Part shown: positions 1 through 9,011 of the stretch, one piece after another
How the letters are laid out: every line of letters begins with the position of its first letter
How positions within the stretch are numbered: position 1 is the stretch's first letter
Assembly: GCF_019802055.1 (NCBI RefSeq)
Contig: NZ_JAHVHW010000003.1
Location: 124,001-188,000 of the forward strand
Source: Ferrimonas balearica
GTDB taxonomy: Bacteria; Pseudomonadota; Gammaproteobacteria; Enterobacterales; Shewanellaceae
Direction of reading: 5' to 3'
DNA length: 64,000 bases
Made by a program: the position numbers and the translations under genes
Notes under the pieces: model-generated
Database searches by the model: none
What the model was told of the DNA's origin: nothing
The model's input: the letters and a program-made list of their open reading frames with translations, nothing else

Positions 1-220
1 CCAGACCGTTCTTGCCATTCATGTTGATGCCGTCTGAGCCACACACGCCTTCACGACAGGAGCGACGGAAAGACAGAGTCGGGTCCTGCTCCTTCAGCAG
101 CAGCAAGACATCCAGCACCATCATGTCGGAGCCTTCCGGCAGATCCAGGCTGTAATCCTGCATCTTGGGCCGGGCATCAGACTCCGGGTTATAACGGTAG
201 ACAGACACTTCCAATTTCAT
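1..220 (-). CDS. sdhB: Succinate dehydrogenase iron-sulfur subunit SdhB (N-terminal part, cut by window edge)
   Basis: Encodes the N-terminal 73 residues of the iron-sulfur subunit of respiratory complex II, which carries electrons from the SdhA flavin to the membrane quinone site. The visible part starts MKLEVSVYRYNPES and holds the [2Fe-2S] ligand motif SCREGVCGSDG at about residues 54-64, nearly identical to E. coli SdhB. The start is the ATG at 218-220, preceded on the minus strand by AGGAGAGAC. It lies 13 bases after the sdhA stop and is the last visible gene of the minus-strand sdhCDAB operon. The C-terminal part with the [4Fe-4S] and [3Fe-4S] clusters is outside the window. Confidence 0.97.
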   Translation of the reverse strand, partial: MKLEVSVYRYNPESDARPKMQDYSLDLPEGSDMMVLDVLLLLKEQDPTLSFRRSCREGVCGSDGINMNGKNGL

Positions 221-233
221 TCTCTGTCTCTCC

Positions 234-1994
234 TTAGTAGGTACGCTTCTTCGGCGGGAATGCTTCGCGCAGATTCGGTGACATGTTCACGTCGCGCTTG
301 GTCATTTCGCCGGTCAGCGGGTTGTACAGGCTGTGGCACAGCCAGTTCTCGTCATCCCGCTCAACAAAGTCTTCACGGGAGTGGGCGCCACGGCTCTCGG
401 TACGGAAGTTGGCGGCCATCGCGGTGGCGATCGCAGTCTCCATCAGGTTGTCCAGTTCCAGACACTCGATGCGCTGGGTGTTGAACGCCTTGGAGGTGTC
501 GCTCAGCTTGGCTTCCTTCAGGCGCTCCTGAATCGCTTTCAGCTCGGTCAGACCCTGAGCCATCGCTTCGCCCTGACGGAATACGGAGAAGTTCAGCTGC
601 ATGCACTGCTGCAGGTCTTTACGGATCTGAACCGGGTCTTCGCCGTTGCCGTTCTTGCTGGATTCCCAGCGGTTGTAACGGGCCATGGCAGCGTCGATGT
701 CGGACTCAGAGGCGTCGCGGGCTTCACCCTGGGCGTCCAGAGTCTCGCCAAGGTGCATACCGGCAGCGCGGCCGAATACCACCAGATCCAGCAGCGAGTT
801 GCCGCCCAGACGGTTGGCGCCGTGCACGGACACACAGGCGATTTCGCCCACGGCCAGCAGACCCTGTACCGGCTGCTCGTCGGCACCCAGAACCTGACCG
901 TTCACGTTGGTCGGGATACCACCCATCATGTAGTGACAGGTCGGGATAACCGGGATCGGCTCTTTCACCGGATCAACGTGCGCGAAGGTGCGGGACAGTT
1001 CACAGATGCCCGGCAGACGGGATTCCAGAACTTCCTGACCCAGGTGGTCCAGCTTCAGCTTGGCGTGAGGACCCCACGGGCCATCGCAGCCACGGCCTTC
1101 GCGGATTTCGGTCATGATGGCGCGAGCCACCACGTCACGACCGGCCAGGTCTTTCGCGTTGGGGGCGTAACGCTCCATAAAGCGCTCGCCATCTTTGTTC
1201 AGCAGGTAGCCACCTTCACCACGGCAACCTTCGGTTACCAGTACACCGGCACCGGCGATACCGGTGGGGTGGAACTGCCACATCTCCATGTCCTGCACCG
1301 GAACACCGGCACGCAGGGCCATACCGACACCGTCACCGGTGTTGATGTGGGCGTTGGTGGTGGAGGCGTAGATGCGACCGGCACCGCCGGTAGCCAGCAC
1401 GGTGGCCTTGGCTTTGAAGTACACGATCTCGCCGGTCTCGATGTCGATGGCAGTACAACCCACCACGGCACCATCCTGGTTCTTCACCAGATCCAGGGCG
1501 TACCACTCGGAGTACACCTCGGTTTTGTTTTTCACGTTCTGCTGGTACAGGCAGTGCAGCAGGGCGTGGCCGGTACGGTCAGCCGCAGCCGCGGTACGGG
1601 CCGCCTGCTCACCGCCGAAGTTCTTGGACTGGCCACCGAACGGACGCTGGTACACCTTACCGTTTTCAAAACGGGAGAAAGGCAGACCCATGTTCTCCAT
1701 CTCGATGATGGCTTCCGGGCCGGTCTTACACATGTACTCAATGGCGTCCTGGTCACCGATGTAATCGGAGCCCTTAACGGTGTCGTACATGTGCCATTCC
1801 CAGTTGTCGTCGTGGGCATTGCCCAGCGCCACGGTGATACCACCCTGGGCAGACACGGTGTGGGAACGGGTCGGGAACACTTTGGACAGCAGAGCACAGC
1901 TCTTGCCTTCCTTGGAGATCTGAAGGGCGGCGCGCATACCGGCACCACCGGCGCCAATCACAATGGCATCAAATTCTTTTGTTGGAATATTCAC
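234..1994 (-). CDS. sdhA: Succinate dehydrogenase flavoprotein subunit SdhA
   Basis: Catalytic flavoprotein of complex II, oxidising succinate to fumarate in the TCA cycle on the inner face of the cytoplasmic membrane. The product has 586 residues, close to the 588 of E. coli. A dinucleotide-binding GAGGAG motif lies at residues 14-19. The covalent FAD-attachment histidine is His45 in SHTVSAQGG, the same number as in E. coli. FHPTG and [19 protein letters not shown] motifs of the substrate and FAD sites follow. The start directly abuts the sdhD stop, which suggests translational coupling. Its place between sdhD and sdhB excludes the related fumarate reductase FrdA. Confidence 0.99.
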   Translation of the reverse strand: MNIPTKEFDAIVIGAGGAGMRAALQISKEGKSCALLSKVFPTRSHTVSAQGGITVALGNAHDDNWEWHMYDTVKGSDYIGDQDAIEYMCKTGPEAIIEMENMGLPFSRFENGKVYQRPFGGQSKNFGGEQAARTAAAADRTGHALLHCLYQQNVKNKTEVYSEWYALDLVKNQDGAVVGCTAIDIETGEIVYFKAKATVLATGGAGRIYASTTNAHINTGDGVGMALRAGVPVQDMEMWQFHPTGIAGAGVLVTEGCRGEGGYLLNKDGERFMERYAPNAKDLAGRDVVARAIMTEIREGRGCDGPWGPHAKLKLDHLGQEVLESRLPGICELSRTFAHVDPVKEPIPVIPTCHYMMGGIPTNVNGQVLGADEQPVQGLLAVGEIACVSVHGANRLGGNSLLDLVVFGRAAGMHLGETLDAQGEARDASESDIDAAMARYNRWESSKNGNGEDPVQIRKDLQQCMQLNFSVFRQGEAMAQGLTELKAIQERLKEAKLSDTSKAFNTQRIECLELDNLMETAIATAMAANFRTESRGAHSREDFVERDDENWLCHSLYNPLTGEMTKRDVNMSPNLREAFPPKKRTY

Positions 1995-2342
1995 TTACAC
2001 ACCCCACAGGATCACTACGCCGGCAAACAGGTAAGCCAGCAGAACCACGTTGACCGCAAACTGAAGGAAGGCGCGCAGGCCAACCGGCTTGATGTAGTCG
2101 GTCAGAACTTGCCACAGGCCAATCCAGCCGTGTACCAGCAGAGCCACCAGGCTCACCAGGGTGTACACCTTCATGGCAGTGCCGGAGAACAGGCCGTGCC
2201 AGGCGGCATAGGTCAGTTCGGGAGTGAAGGCCAGGAAGCCGACCAAAAACAGGACGTAGCTGGCCAGAATCAGTGCACTGGCGCGCAACAGGACAAAGTC
2301 GTGGACGCCACTGCGTCCCAGAGTCGCGGCATTTTTTACCAT
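1995..2342 (-). CDS. sdhD: Succinate dehydrogenase membrane anchor subunit SdhD
   Basis: Small hydrophobic anchor of complex II (115 residues, three membrane segments) that with SdhC holds haem b and the ubiquinone site. The motif HGWIGLWQVLTDYI contains the Asp-Tyr pair that corresponds to the quinone-site residues of E. coli SdhD and the conserved histidine of the haem region. Its start overlaps the end of sdhC by 7 bases and its stop abuts sdhA, so the four subunits are translated as a coupled set. Confidence 0.97.
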   Translation of the reverse strand: MVKNAATLGRSGVHDFVLLRASALILASYVLFLVGFLAFTPELTYAAWHGLFSGTAMKVYTLVSLVALLVHGWIGLWQVLTDYIKPVGLRAFLQFAVNVVLLAYLFAGVVILWGV

Positions 2343-2725
2343 AACCAGATCCCCGCAATTACAGACAGAACGACAGTGATTGCCATCGCGGCGCGGGCGG
2401 AGTTGTTGCCACTCTCCATAGAACCTTCAAAGTGGCCAAGGTCCATCAACAGGTGACGAATGCCACCACAGAAGTGGTAGGCCAGCGCGGTCAGGATCCC
2501 CCAAACAACGAATTTAGCGATTGGGCTGTTCATGATTTCCGATACGGATGCAAACCCTTGGGCGGATCCCAGAGAGGTGGCCAGCAGCCACAGCAATACC
2601 GCAATAGAGACAAACAGGATGACACCGCTGACGCGATGCAGGATCGACGCAATGGCCGTCGCGGGGAACTGGATCTGTTGCAGATCCAAGTAGACAGGTC
2701 TTTGCTTATTCACAGTTCTGCTCAC
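2336..2725 (-). CDS. sdhC: Succinate dehydrogenase cytochrome b556 subunit SdhC
   Basis: First gene of the sdh operon; 129 residues with three membrane segments, the larger anchor of complex II. ILHRVSGVILF near residues 26-36 is the SdhC signature, with the Ser and Arg used at the quinone site. HFCGGIRHLLMDLG near residues 84-97 carries the haem-ligand histidine of the family. A candidate promoter lies about 200 bases upstream in the divergent region shared with gltA. Confidence 0.98.
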   Translation of the reverse strand: MSRTVNKQRPVYLDLQQIQFPATAIASILHRVSGVILFVSIAVLLWLLATSLGSAQGFASVSEIMNSPIAKFVVWGILTALAYHFCGGIRHLLMDLGHFEGSMESGNNSARAAMAITVVLSVIAGIWLW

Positions 2726-2922
2726 TCAGCTCCATTGAGCAATAGTTATCATTATCTCCAGTAGCCGGCCTACAAATCCTGTCCCTGGTAAAAAACAGCG
2801 TTTTAGGCCACCACTAAACCACCGACCCGTGAAGAGGCAGACTCCACTTTTGTCTGATTGACTGTCTAGAAAATCACCGCTAAAACCCAGCATTACCGGG
2901 CTCCCGGGGGAGGTTCGTGGGC

Positions 2923-2951
2923 AGTATACAGAGCCCCCCCTGCAAATACAA
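2923..2951 (-). promoter_or_regulatory. Candidate sdhCDAB promoter
   Basis: On the minus strand a TTGTAT -35 box (2946-2951) and a TATACT -10 box (2923-2928) are separated by 17 bases, about 200 bases before sdhC. A TGTGA half-site lies just upstream of the -35 box, but the second half does not match, so CRP control is only a guess. The rest of the 421-base sdhC-gltA gap shows no further gene. Confidence 0.5.
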
Positions 2952-3066
2952 ACATCACACTTTTTGGATTTCTGAGATTTACATCCATGACCGTCTGTTG
3001 CACATAGGTGGGCGTTTTTTCGAACTAACTTCGAGACAAAAGGCGACCTGTTCCCCGGTTTGCGAA

Positions 3067-3096
3067 TTGCCTTTTGTGATTCCCGTCACTTAGAAT
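3067..3096 (+). promoter_or_regulatory. Candidate gltA promoter with CRP-like palindrome in the spacer
   Basis: TTGCCT (3067-3072) and TAGAAT (3091-3096) are 18 bases apart and lie about 50 bases before the gltA start. The spacer contains TGTGA-TTCCCG-TCACT (3075-3090), a good match to the 5-6-5 CRP consensus. A protein bound there would cover the promoter, so repression is more likely than activation. Both the promoter and the site are pattern matches only. Confidence 0.5.
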
Positions 3097-3146
3097 GGCG
3101 CCACTGTGACGAAACAGATAACTATAAAGAAGTAAGGAGAACCAGC

Positions 3147-4433
3147 ATGGCAGACAACATCGCCAAGCTTCAGGTCCCAGGACAGGAACCCGTCGAGCTG
3201 CCCATTAAGTCCGGTACTGCAGGTAACGACGTCGTCGACATCAGCACCCTGGGCAAAAGCGGTTATTTCACCTTTGATCCTGGCTTTATGGCCACCGCTT
3301 CCTGTGAGTCTGAAATCACCTTCATCGACGGTGCAAAAGGGATTCTGCTGCACCGCGGCTACCCGATTGACCAGCTGGCTACCCAGTCCAGCTACCTCGA
3401 AGTCTGCTATCTGCTCCTGAAGGGCGAACTGCCCACCGCAGATGAGATGCAAAAGTTCAAATCCGTGGTGACCAATCACACCATGGTTCACGAGCAACTG
3501 GCCCAGTTCTACCGTGGCTTCCGTCGTGACGCTCACCCGATGGCCATTCTCTGTGGTGTTGTCGGCGCGCTGTCCGCCTTCTACCACGATTCACTCGACG
3601 TGAACGACGAGCGCCACCGTGAAGTGGCCGCCATCCGTCTCATCTCCAAGATGCCGACCCTGGCGGCGATGGCCTACAAGTACAACCTGGGCCAGCCCTT
3701 CATCTATCCGCGTAACGACCTCTCCTTCGCCGGTAACTTCCTGAACATGATGTTCTCCGTACCCTGTGAAGAGTACGTGGTGAACCCGGTGATTGAGCGC
3801 GCCATGGACCGCATCTTTATCCTGCATGCGGACCACGAGCAGAACGCTTCCACCTCTACCGTGCGTCTGGCCGGTTCCTCCGGTGCCAACCCGTTCGCCT
3901 GTATCTCTGCTGGCGTTGCCTCCCTCTGGGGTCCGGCCCACGGTGGCGCCAACGAAGCCTGTCTCAACATGCTGGAAGAGATCGGCAGCGTAGACCGCAT
4001 CCCTGAGTTCATCGCCAAGGCCAAGGACAAGAACGACCCGTTCCGTCTGATGGGCTTCGGCCACCGCGTTTACAAGAACTTCGACCCCCGCGCTACCGTA
4101 ATGCGCGAAACCTGCCACGAGGTTCTGGCGGAACTCAACATCCAGGATCCGCTGCTGGACGTGGCGATGGAGCTGGAGCGTATCGCGCTGTCCGACGAGT
4201 ACTTCATCGACAAGAAGCTGTACCCGAACGTGGACTTCTACTCCGGCATCATCATGAAGGCCATCGGCATCCCGACCTCCATGTTCACCGTAATCTTTGC
4301 CCTGTCCCGTACCGTAGGCTGGGTATCCCACTGGCAGGAGATGTTGAGCCAGCCGGGCCACAAGATCGGTCGTCCCCGTCAGCTGTACACCGGCGCGCCT
4401 CAGCGCGACTACGTCCCGGGCAACCAGCGCTAA
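3147..4433 (+). CDS. gltA: Citrate synthase (type II, GltA)
   Basis: Condenses acetyl-CoA and oxaloacetate to citrate, the entry step of the TCA cycle. The product has 428 residues, matching the 427 of E. coli GltA. Active-site regions are seen as [14 protein letters not shown] and [13 protein letters not shown], and the ending [10 protein letters not shown] is typical of the hexameric, NADH-sensitive type. The ATG at 3147 is preferred over an upstream in-frame start because AAGGAGA sits just before it and the protein then begins MADNIAKL like other GltA proteins. The gene is divergent from sdhCDAB, as in E. coli. Confidence 0.98.
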   Translation: MADNIAKLQVPGQEPVELPIKSGTAGNDVVDISTLGKSGYFTFDPGFMATASCESEITFIDGAKGILLHRGYPIDQLATQSSYLEVCYLLLKGELPTADEMQKFKSVVTNHTMVHEQLAQFYRGFRRDAHPMAILCGVVGALSAFYHDSLDVNDERHREVAAIRLISKMPTLAAMAYKYNLGQPFIYPRNDLSFAGNFLNMMFSVPCEEYVVNPVIERAMDRIFILHADHEQNASTSTVRLAGSSGANPFACISAGVASLWGPAHGGANEACLNMLEEIGSVDRIPEFIAKAKDKNDPFRLMGFGHRVYKNFDPRATVMRETCHEVLAELNIQDPLLDVAMELERIALSDEYFIDKKLYPNVDFYSGIIMKAIGIPTSMFTVIFALSRTVGWVSHWQEMLSQPGHKIGRPRQLYTGAPQRDYVPGNQR

Positions 4434-4450
4434 CGGATGCAGTAACAGAA

Positions 4451-4477
4451 AAGCCAGCCTTCGGGCTGGCTTTTTTT
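4451..4477 (+). terminator. Rho-independent terminator of gltA
   Basis: AAGCCAGCC-TTCG-GGCTGGCTT hairpin followed by a run of T, starting 17 bases after the gltA stop. Confidence 0.9.
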
Positions 4478-4660
4478 GTGGGTTTTCTGCTCCGTATTTG
4501 CTGCACTCGCCACTCTTTTGATCATTTCATTAACAGTTGAGCAAACTGACTAACCCTATTCCACCGACAGAATTTAAGTCATTGTTTTTGTTTGTTTTAA
4601 TAAATTGGCACGCGCTTCGCTATAGCAAAGGAGTCCGTGGAATAATTAGGGAAAGTCACC

Positions 4661-5737
4661 ATGTCTCACTACATCGCTCCCGCTCTGGTCTTATTGCTGG
4701 CCCTGACTGGTTGCAGCCAGTCCGCACCTCAATCCCCTGAAAGTGCCGCTACTGAGACCAAGGAGGAGGAGACCACACCTCGGGTTCCCGTCGAAACCCA
4801 GCAAGTCAGCGTGGATAACGTGTCCGCCTACTACCGCACGACCGCTCTGTTGGAAGCGCCGGAAGAGGCGCAGGTGGTGGCCCGGGTCAGCGGCATTATC
4901 GAGTCTCTTCATGTCGAAGAGGGGCAACTGGTCAAAGCCGGTGAGCCGCTGGCCACCATCGATCCCAAGCGTTACCGGCTGGCCCTGAATAAAGCCCAGG
5001 CCGAGCTGGATGTCATCGACCAGGAGCTGGAGCGCCTTCACGCCATCGCCAACCAGCAGTTGGTGAGCCAGGAAACCCTGGCGAAACTGGAGTACCGTCG
5101 CCAGGCTGCGCTGGCCGACCGTGACATCGCCGCCCTGCAACTGACCTACAGCAAAGTCTCCTCTCCCATCGACGGTGTGGTTGCGAAGCGCTACGTAAAA
5201 CGCGGCAAAATGGCCGCGGAGCATGAGGCGCTGTTTCACATTGTGCAGCAGGAAACGCTGCATGGGATCCTGCATCTGCCGGAGCGCGAACTGTCCCGCA
5301 TCCGCATCGGCCAGGAAGCGGAGCTGACCGTGGAGGGGCTGTCCGAGCCTCAGTTGGCCCAGGTGCTTCGCATCGCCCCGGTGGTCGATCCGGAAACCGG
5401 TACCTTTAAAATTACCCTGACTCTGGATAACCGCGCAGGCACTCTGAAAGCGGGCATGTTGAGCCGCGCCCGGGTGCGTTTTGATACTCACCACAACACC
5501 CTGGTGGTTCCGCGCATGGCGTTGGTACGCCAGGACCTTGGCCAGGCCGTATTTGTTATCCACGAGGGACAGGCTCAAAGCCGCATGGTGGAAGTGGGCT
5601 ATGAGGATGGCGAGCGGGTCGAAATCCTCAAGGGTCTGGAAGCGGGTGAACAGGTGGTGATTCGTGGTCAGCACCAACTCAAGGATGAGGCCCAGGTGGA
5701 AGTGATCCCTTCGCTCCAACTGGCAGCCCAGCGCTGA
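4661..5737 (+). CDS. RND efflux periplasmic adaptor lipoprotein (membrane fusion protein)
   Basis: Adaptor that should bridge an inner-membrane RND pump and an outer-membrane channel. The 358-residue product has a lipoprotein signal ending LALTGC with the acylated cysteine at position 18, then an acidic linker, a biotinyl-lipoyl-like half (VSGIIESLHVEEGQLVKAG), a short alpha-hairpin (about 110-160), the second lipoyl half (SSPIDGVVAKRYVKRGKM) and beta-barrel domains. AGGGAAAG lies before the ATG. It is followed after 10 bases by the first of two RND genes, so it probably serves both. No outer-membrane channel gene is linked. The substrate cannot be read from the sequence. Confidence 0.93.
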   Translation: MSHYIAPALVLLLALTGCSQSAPQSPESAATETKEEETTPRVPVETQQVSVDNVSAYYRTTALLEAPEEAQVVARVSGIIESLHVEEGQLVKAGEPLATIDPKRYRLALNKAQAELDVIDQELERLHAIANQQLVSQETLAKLEYRRQAALADRDIAALQLTYSKVSSPIDGVVAKRYVKRGKMAAEHEALFHIVQQETLHGILHLPERELSRIRIGQEAELTVEGLSEPQLAQVLRIAPVVDPETGTFKITLTLDNRAGTLKAGMLSRARVRFDTHHNTLVVPRMALVRQDLGQAVFVIHEGQAQSRMVEVGYEDGERVEILKGLEAGEQVVIRGQHQLKDEAQVEVIPSLQLAAQR

Positions 5738-5747
5738 GGACCCTGCC

Positions 5748-8700
5748 ATGACGCTGATCCGAACTGCCATTAAACGCCCCATCACCGTTTGGATGGGGAT
5801 CCTTACCCTGCTGCTGTTTGGCATGGTGGGCTTCTCCCGACTGGCGGTCACTCTGCTGCCGGAGATGAACTACCCCACACTGACGGTTCGCACTCTCTAT
5901 CCGGGTGCCGCGCCGAGTGAAGTAGAACAACTGGTGTCCAAGCCGATTGAGGAGGCCGTTGGCATCGTCAAAGGGCTGCGCCGGTTAAGCTCCACCTCCC
6001 GAGCCGGACTCTCTGACATCCAGCTGGAGTTTGAGTGGGGTACCGATATGGACCTGGCGGCGCTGGATACCCGGGAAAAGCTGGATGCCATCCTGCTGCC
6101 GCTGGATATCGAGAAGCCACTGATCCTGAGGTTCAACCCCAACCTGGACCCCATCATGCGCCTGGGGGTGAAAACCGATGCCAACGACGAAACCACTCTG
6201 ATTGCGCTGCGCAGTTGGGCTGACGACGAGTTGAAACGCCAGCTTGAAGCGGTACCGGGTGTCGCCTCTGTACGTCCCGCCGGGGGACTGGTGCGCGAAG
6301 TGCAGATCCTGGTGGACCAGGACAAGCTTGCCCAGCTCAACCTGACGCCCGATCAATTGGTGCAGCGCATCAGCGCAGAGAACATCAACCTCTCCGCAGG
6401 CAAACTAACCCAGGGCAGCCAGGAGTTGCTGGTTCGCACCCTGAACCAGTTTGACAGCGTGGATGCTCTGGCCAACGTGATTGTGTATCACGAGGCGGGC
6501 CGTCAGGTTCGGCTCAAGGACGTTGCCCAGGTTCGGGACAGCTTTGCCGAGCGTACCGACATCTCACGCGTGGACGGACAGGATGCGGTGGAGATCGCGC
6601 TCTATAAAGAGGGGGACGCCAATGCAGTTCAGGTGGCCCGGGCGGTTCACGCCAAGCTGGAGCAGCTGGCCCAGCGCAGCGATGCCCGTGATATCACCGT
6701 TCTCTACGACCAATCCCGCTTTATCCAGGGCGCCATTGACGAGGTCACCTCTGCGGCGCTTATCGGTGCGGTGCTGGCGATGCTGGTAATCTACCTGTTC
6801 CTGCGTGACATCCGCCCTACCCTGATCATCTCGCTCTCGATCCCCATCTCCGTGGTGGCCACCTTTAACCTGATGTACTTCGCGGGCATCAGCCTCAACC
6901 TGATGTCCCTGGGCGGTATCGCCCTGGCCGTTGGTTTGCTGGTGGACAACGCCATCGTGGTGCTGGAGAACATCGACCGTCACCGCAAACGCTCTGCTGA
7001 GGAGTCTCAGCCAGACGACGAAAACACCCGGGCAGAAGCCGCCCGTCTCGGCACTTCCGAGGTGGCAGGAGCGATCACCGCATCGACCCTCACCACCCTT
7101 GCCGTCTTTGTTCCTCTCCTGTTTGTCGAGGGGGTGGCCGGGGCGCTGTTTGGCGACCAAGCCCTCACCGTTGCCTTTGCCCTGGTGGCCTCCTTATTTG
7201 TTGCCCTGACGGCCATTCCGATGTTGGCTGGCCGTCGGGGATTTCAGTGGCCTGAGGGTGCGCCGCGCCCACCTCGGGAGGTCCCCAAGGGCCTGTGGGG
7301 TCGCACCCGCCACTATGCCACGACGGTGTTCTCCTTCCCGTTTGCGCTGCTGTTCCGTCACGTTCCCGCCCTGCTGCTGACCGTTGGACTGGTTATCGGG
7401 CGCTTGATCAAACGCCTGGCGGGGTGGGGCTTTGCCCCCCTGGCCTGGGGTTTCCAGAAGCTTTACCAAGCCCTTGAGCGTTTCTATCCTGCGCTGCTGA
7501 CCCTGGCGCTGCGTCATCGCCTGCTGACTTTGGCGCTGGCCCTCTCCCTGACCGGCACCGCCGCCCTTCTGCTGCCCAGACTGGGGATGGAACTGATCCC
7601 ACCCATGAACCAGGGTGAGTTCTATCTTGAGGTGCAGCTGCCTCCGGGTACCGATGTGCGCCGCACTGATGAGGTACTGAACCGATTGGCACAATCGATT
7701 CTTTCTGAGCCGGGGGTGGAACATGCCTACTCCCAGGCGGGCAGTGCTGCCCTGCTCTCCTCCGCCTCAAGCCGCAGTGGCGAGAACTGGGGACGGCTGC
7801 AGGTGGTGTTGTCAGACCCTACCGCGCAGGACGCCATCAAAGCCAAGCTGCGTCAGACCGCCTCACGCATCCCCGACCTGGAAGCGGAGCTGAAACAACC
7901 GCAACTGATGACCTTCAAACAGCCGCTGGCGATTGAGTTGTCCGGTTACGACCTCGACCAACTCAAGATTGCCAGCACTGAGTTGGCGAAGACACTGGCG
8001 GCGGACTCCCGTTTTACCGACGTGACCAATAGCCTGCGGGATGGGCAGCCGGAGTTGGCTATCCACTTCGACCATGCCCGTCTGGCGGCGCTGGGGCTGA
8101 CGGCACCGGATGTGGCGGCACGACTGGCCACACTGGTGGGCGGTACCGTGGCATCCCGCTACACCCTGGCGGACCGCAAGATCGATATCCGCTTGCGCGC
8201 CGACGAGGAGACCCGTGACCAGATCGAAGATATCCGGGCGCTGATCGTCAATCCTGGTGCCCGTCATCCTGTGCCGCTGGATGCGGTGGCTACCATTGAG
8301 CAGAGCATCGGTCCGGCAGCCATCAATCGCATCGCTCAGCAGCGGGTTGCCATCGTCAGCGCCGGTCTGACCGAAGGCACGCTGAGTGAAGGCGTGGCGC
8401 ACGCTCAGAGCCTGCTGGACGGTCTGGCGTTGGGCAGTGGGATCCGCGCGGAATTTGGTGGTCAGAATGAGGAGATGGAGCAGTCCAGCCGCTCCCTTAA
8501 GATCGCTTTGGCCCTGGCGGTATTCCTGGTTTACATCGTGATGGCCAGCCAGTTCGAATCTCTGCTGCACCCGCTGTTGATTCTGGCCGCAGTGCCGATG
8601 GCGTTGGCCGGTTCAGTATTGGGCCTGTGGCTTACTGGCACCGCGCTGTCCGTACTGGTGTTTATCGGCCTCATCATGCTGTGCGGCATCGTGGTGAACA

Positions 8701-9011
8701 ACGCCATCGTGCTGGTCGACCGCATCAATCAGTTACGTGCTCAGGGGGTGGGTCGGATCGACGCCATCCAGCAAGCCGCCTCCAGCCGTCTGCGCCCCAT
8801 CCTGATGACCACCCTCACCACCACTCTGGGTTTGCTGCCGATGCTGCTGGGACTGGGTGAAGGTGCCGAACTGCGTGCGCCGATGGCGATCACCGTCATC
8901 TTCGGTTTGGGCGTCTCTACCTTGCTGACTCTGGTGGTACTGCCGGTGCTCTACGCCCTGTTTGACCGGGCTCAACGTCCTGTATCCAGCCCGGAGGTAA
9001 GCCATGGTTAA
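5748..9011 (+). CDS. RND efflux permease, first of a tandem pair
   Basis: Inner-membrane proton-driven exporter of the RND superfamily, 1087 residues. It begins with the family form TAIKRPITVWMGILTLLL and has two large periplasmic loops and about 12 membrane segments. In the fourth membrane segment it reads GLLVDNAIVVLENI, with one Asp where AcrB has two. The tenth reads GIVVNNAIVLVD, without the AcrB proton-relay Lys. Both are usual in the SwrC-like branch. A long insert (about 415-430 and 500-580) follows the fourth to sixth segments. The stop overlaps the second pump gene by 8 bases. The partner adaptor is just upstream. The substrate is unknown; multidrug export is inferred from the family. 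Confidence 0.94.
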   Translation: MTLIRTAIKRPITVWMGILTLLLFGMVGFSRLAVTLLPEMNYPTLTVRTLYPGAAPSEVEQLVSKPIEEAVGIVKGLRRLSSTSRAGLSDIQLEFEWGTDMDLAALDTREKLDAILLPLDIEKPLILRFNPNLDPIMRLGVKTDANDETTLIALRSWADDELKRQLEAVPGVASVRPAGGLVREVQILVDQDKLAQLNLTPDQLVQRISAENINLSAGKLTQGSQELLVRTLNQFDSVDALANVIVYHEAGRQVRLKDVAQVRDSFAERTDISRVDGQDAVEIALYKEGDANAVQVARAVHAKLEQLAQRSDARDITVLYDQSRFIQGAIDEVTSAALIGAVLAMLVIYLFLRDIRPTLIISLSIPISVVATFNLMYFAGISLNLMSLGGIALAVGLLVDNAIVVLENIDRHRKRSAEESQPDDENTRAEAARLGTSEVAGAITASTLTTLAVFVPLLFVEGVAGALFGDQALTVAFALVASLFVALTAIPMLAGRRGFQWPEGAPRPPREVPKGLWGRTRHYATTVFSFPFALLFRHVPALLLTVGLVIGRLIKRLAGWGFAPLAWGFQKLYQALERFYPALLTLALRHRLLTLALALSLTGTAALLLPRLGMELIPPMNQGEFYLEVQLPPGTDVRRTDEVLNRLAQSILSEPGVEHAYSQAGSAALLSSASSRSGENWGRLQVVLSDPTAQDAIKAKLRQTASRIPDLEAELKQPQLMTFKQPLAIELSGYDLDQLKIASTELAKTLAADSRFTDVTNSLRDGQPELAIHFDHARLAALGLTAPDVAARLATLVGGTVASRYTLADRKIDIRLRADEETRDQIEDIRALIVNPGARHPVPLDAVATIEQSIGPAAINRIAQQRVAIVSAGLTEGTLSEGVAHAQSLLDGLALGSGIRAEFGGQNEEMEQSSRSLKIALALAVFLVYIVMASQFESLLHPLLILAAVPMALAGSVLGLWLTGTALSVLVFIGLIMLCGIVVNNAIVLVDRINQLRAQGVGRIDAIQQAASSRLRPILMTTLTTTLGLLPMLLGLGEGAELRAPMAITVIFGLGVSTLLTLVVLPVLYALFDRAQRPVSSPEVSHG

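Noticed and set aside
333-2456. Very long open frame opposite sdhA/sdhC (plus strand)
   Set aside because: It is antisense to the conserved sdhCDA genes, with a composition typical of a shadow frame in G+C-rich DNA and no family resemblance.
4537-4740. Short open frame in the gltA to efflux-operon gap
   Set aside because: It runs into the adaptor gene in another frame, lacks a ribosome-binding site and has no recognisable product.
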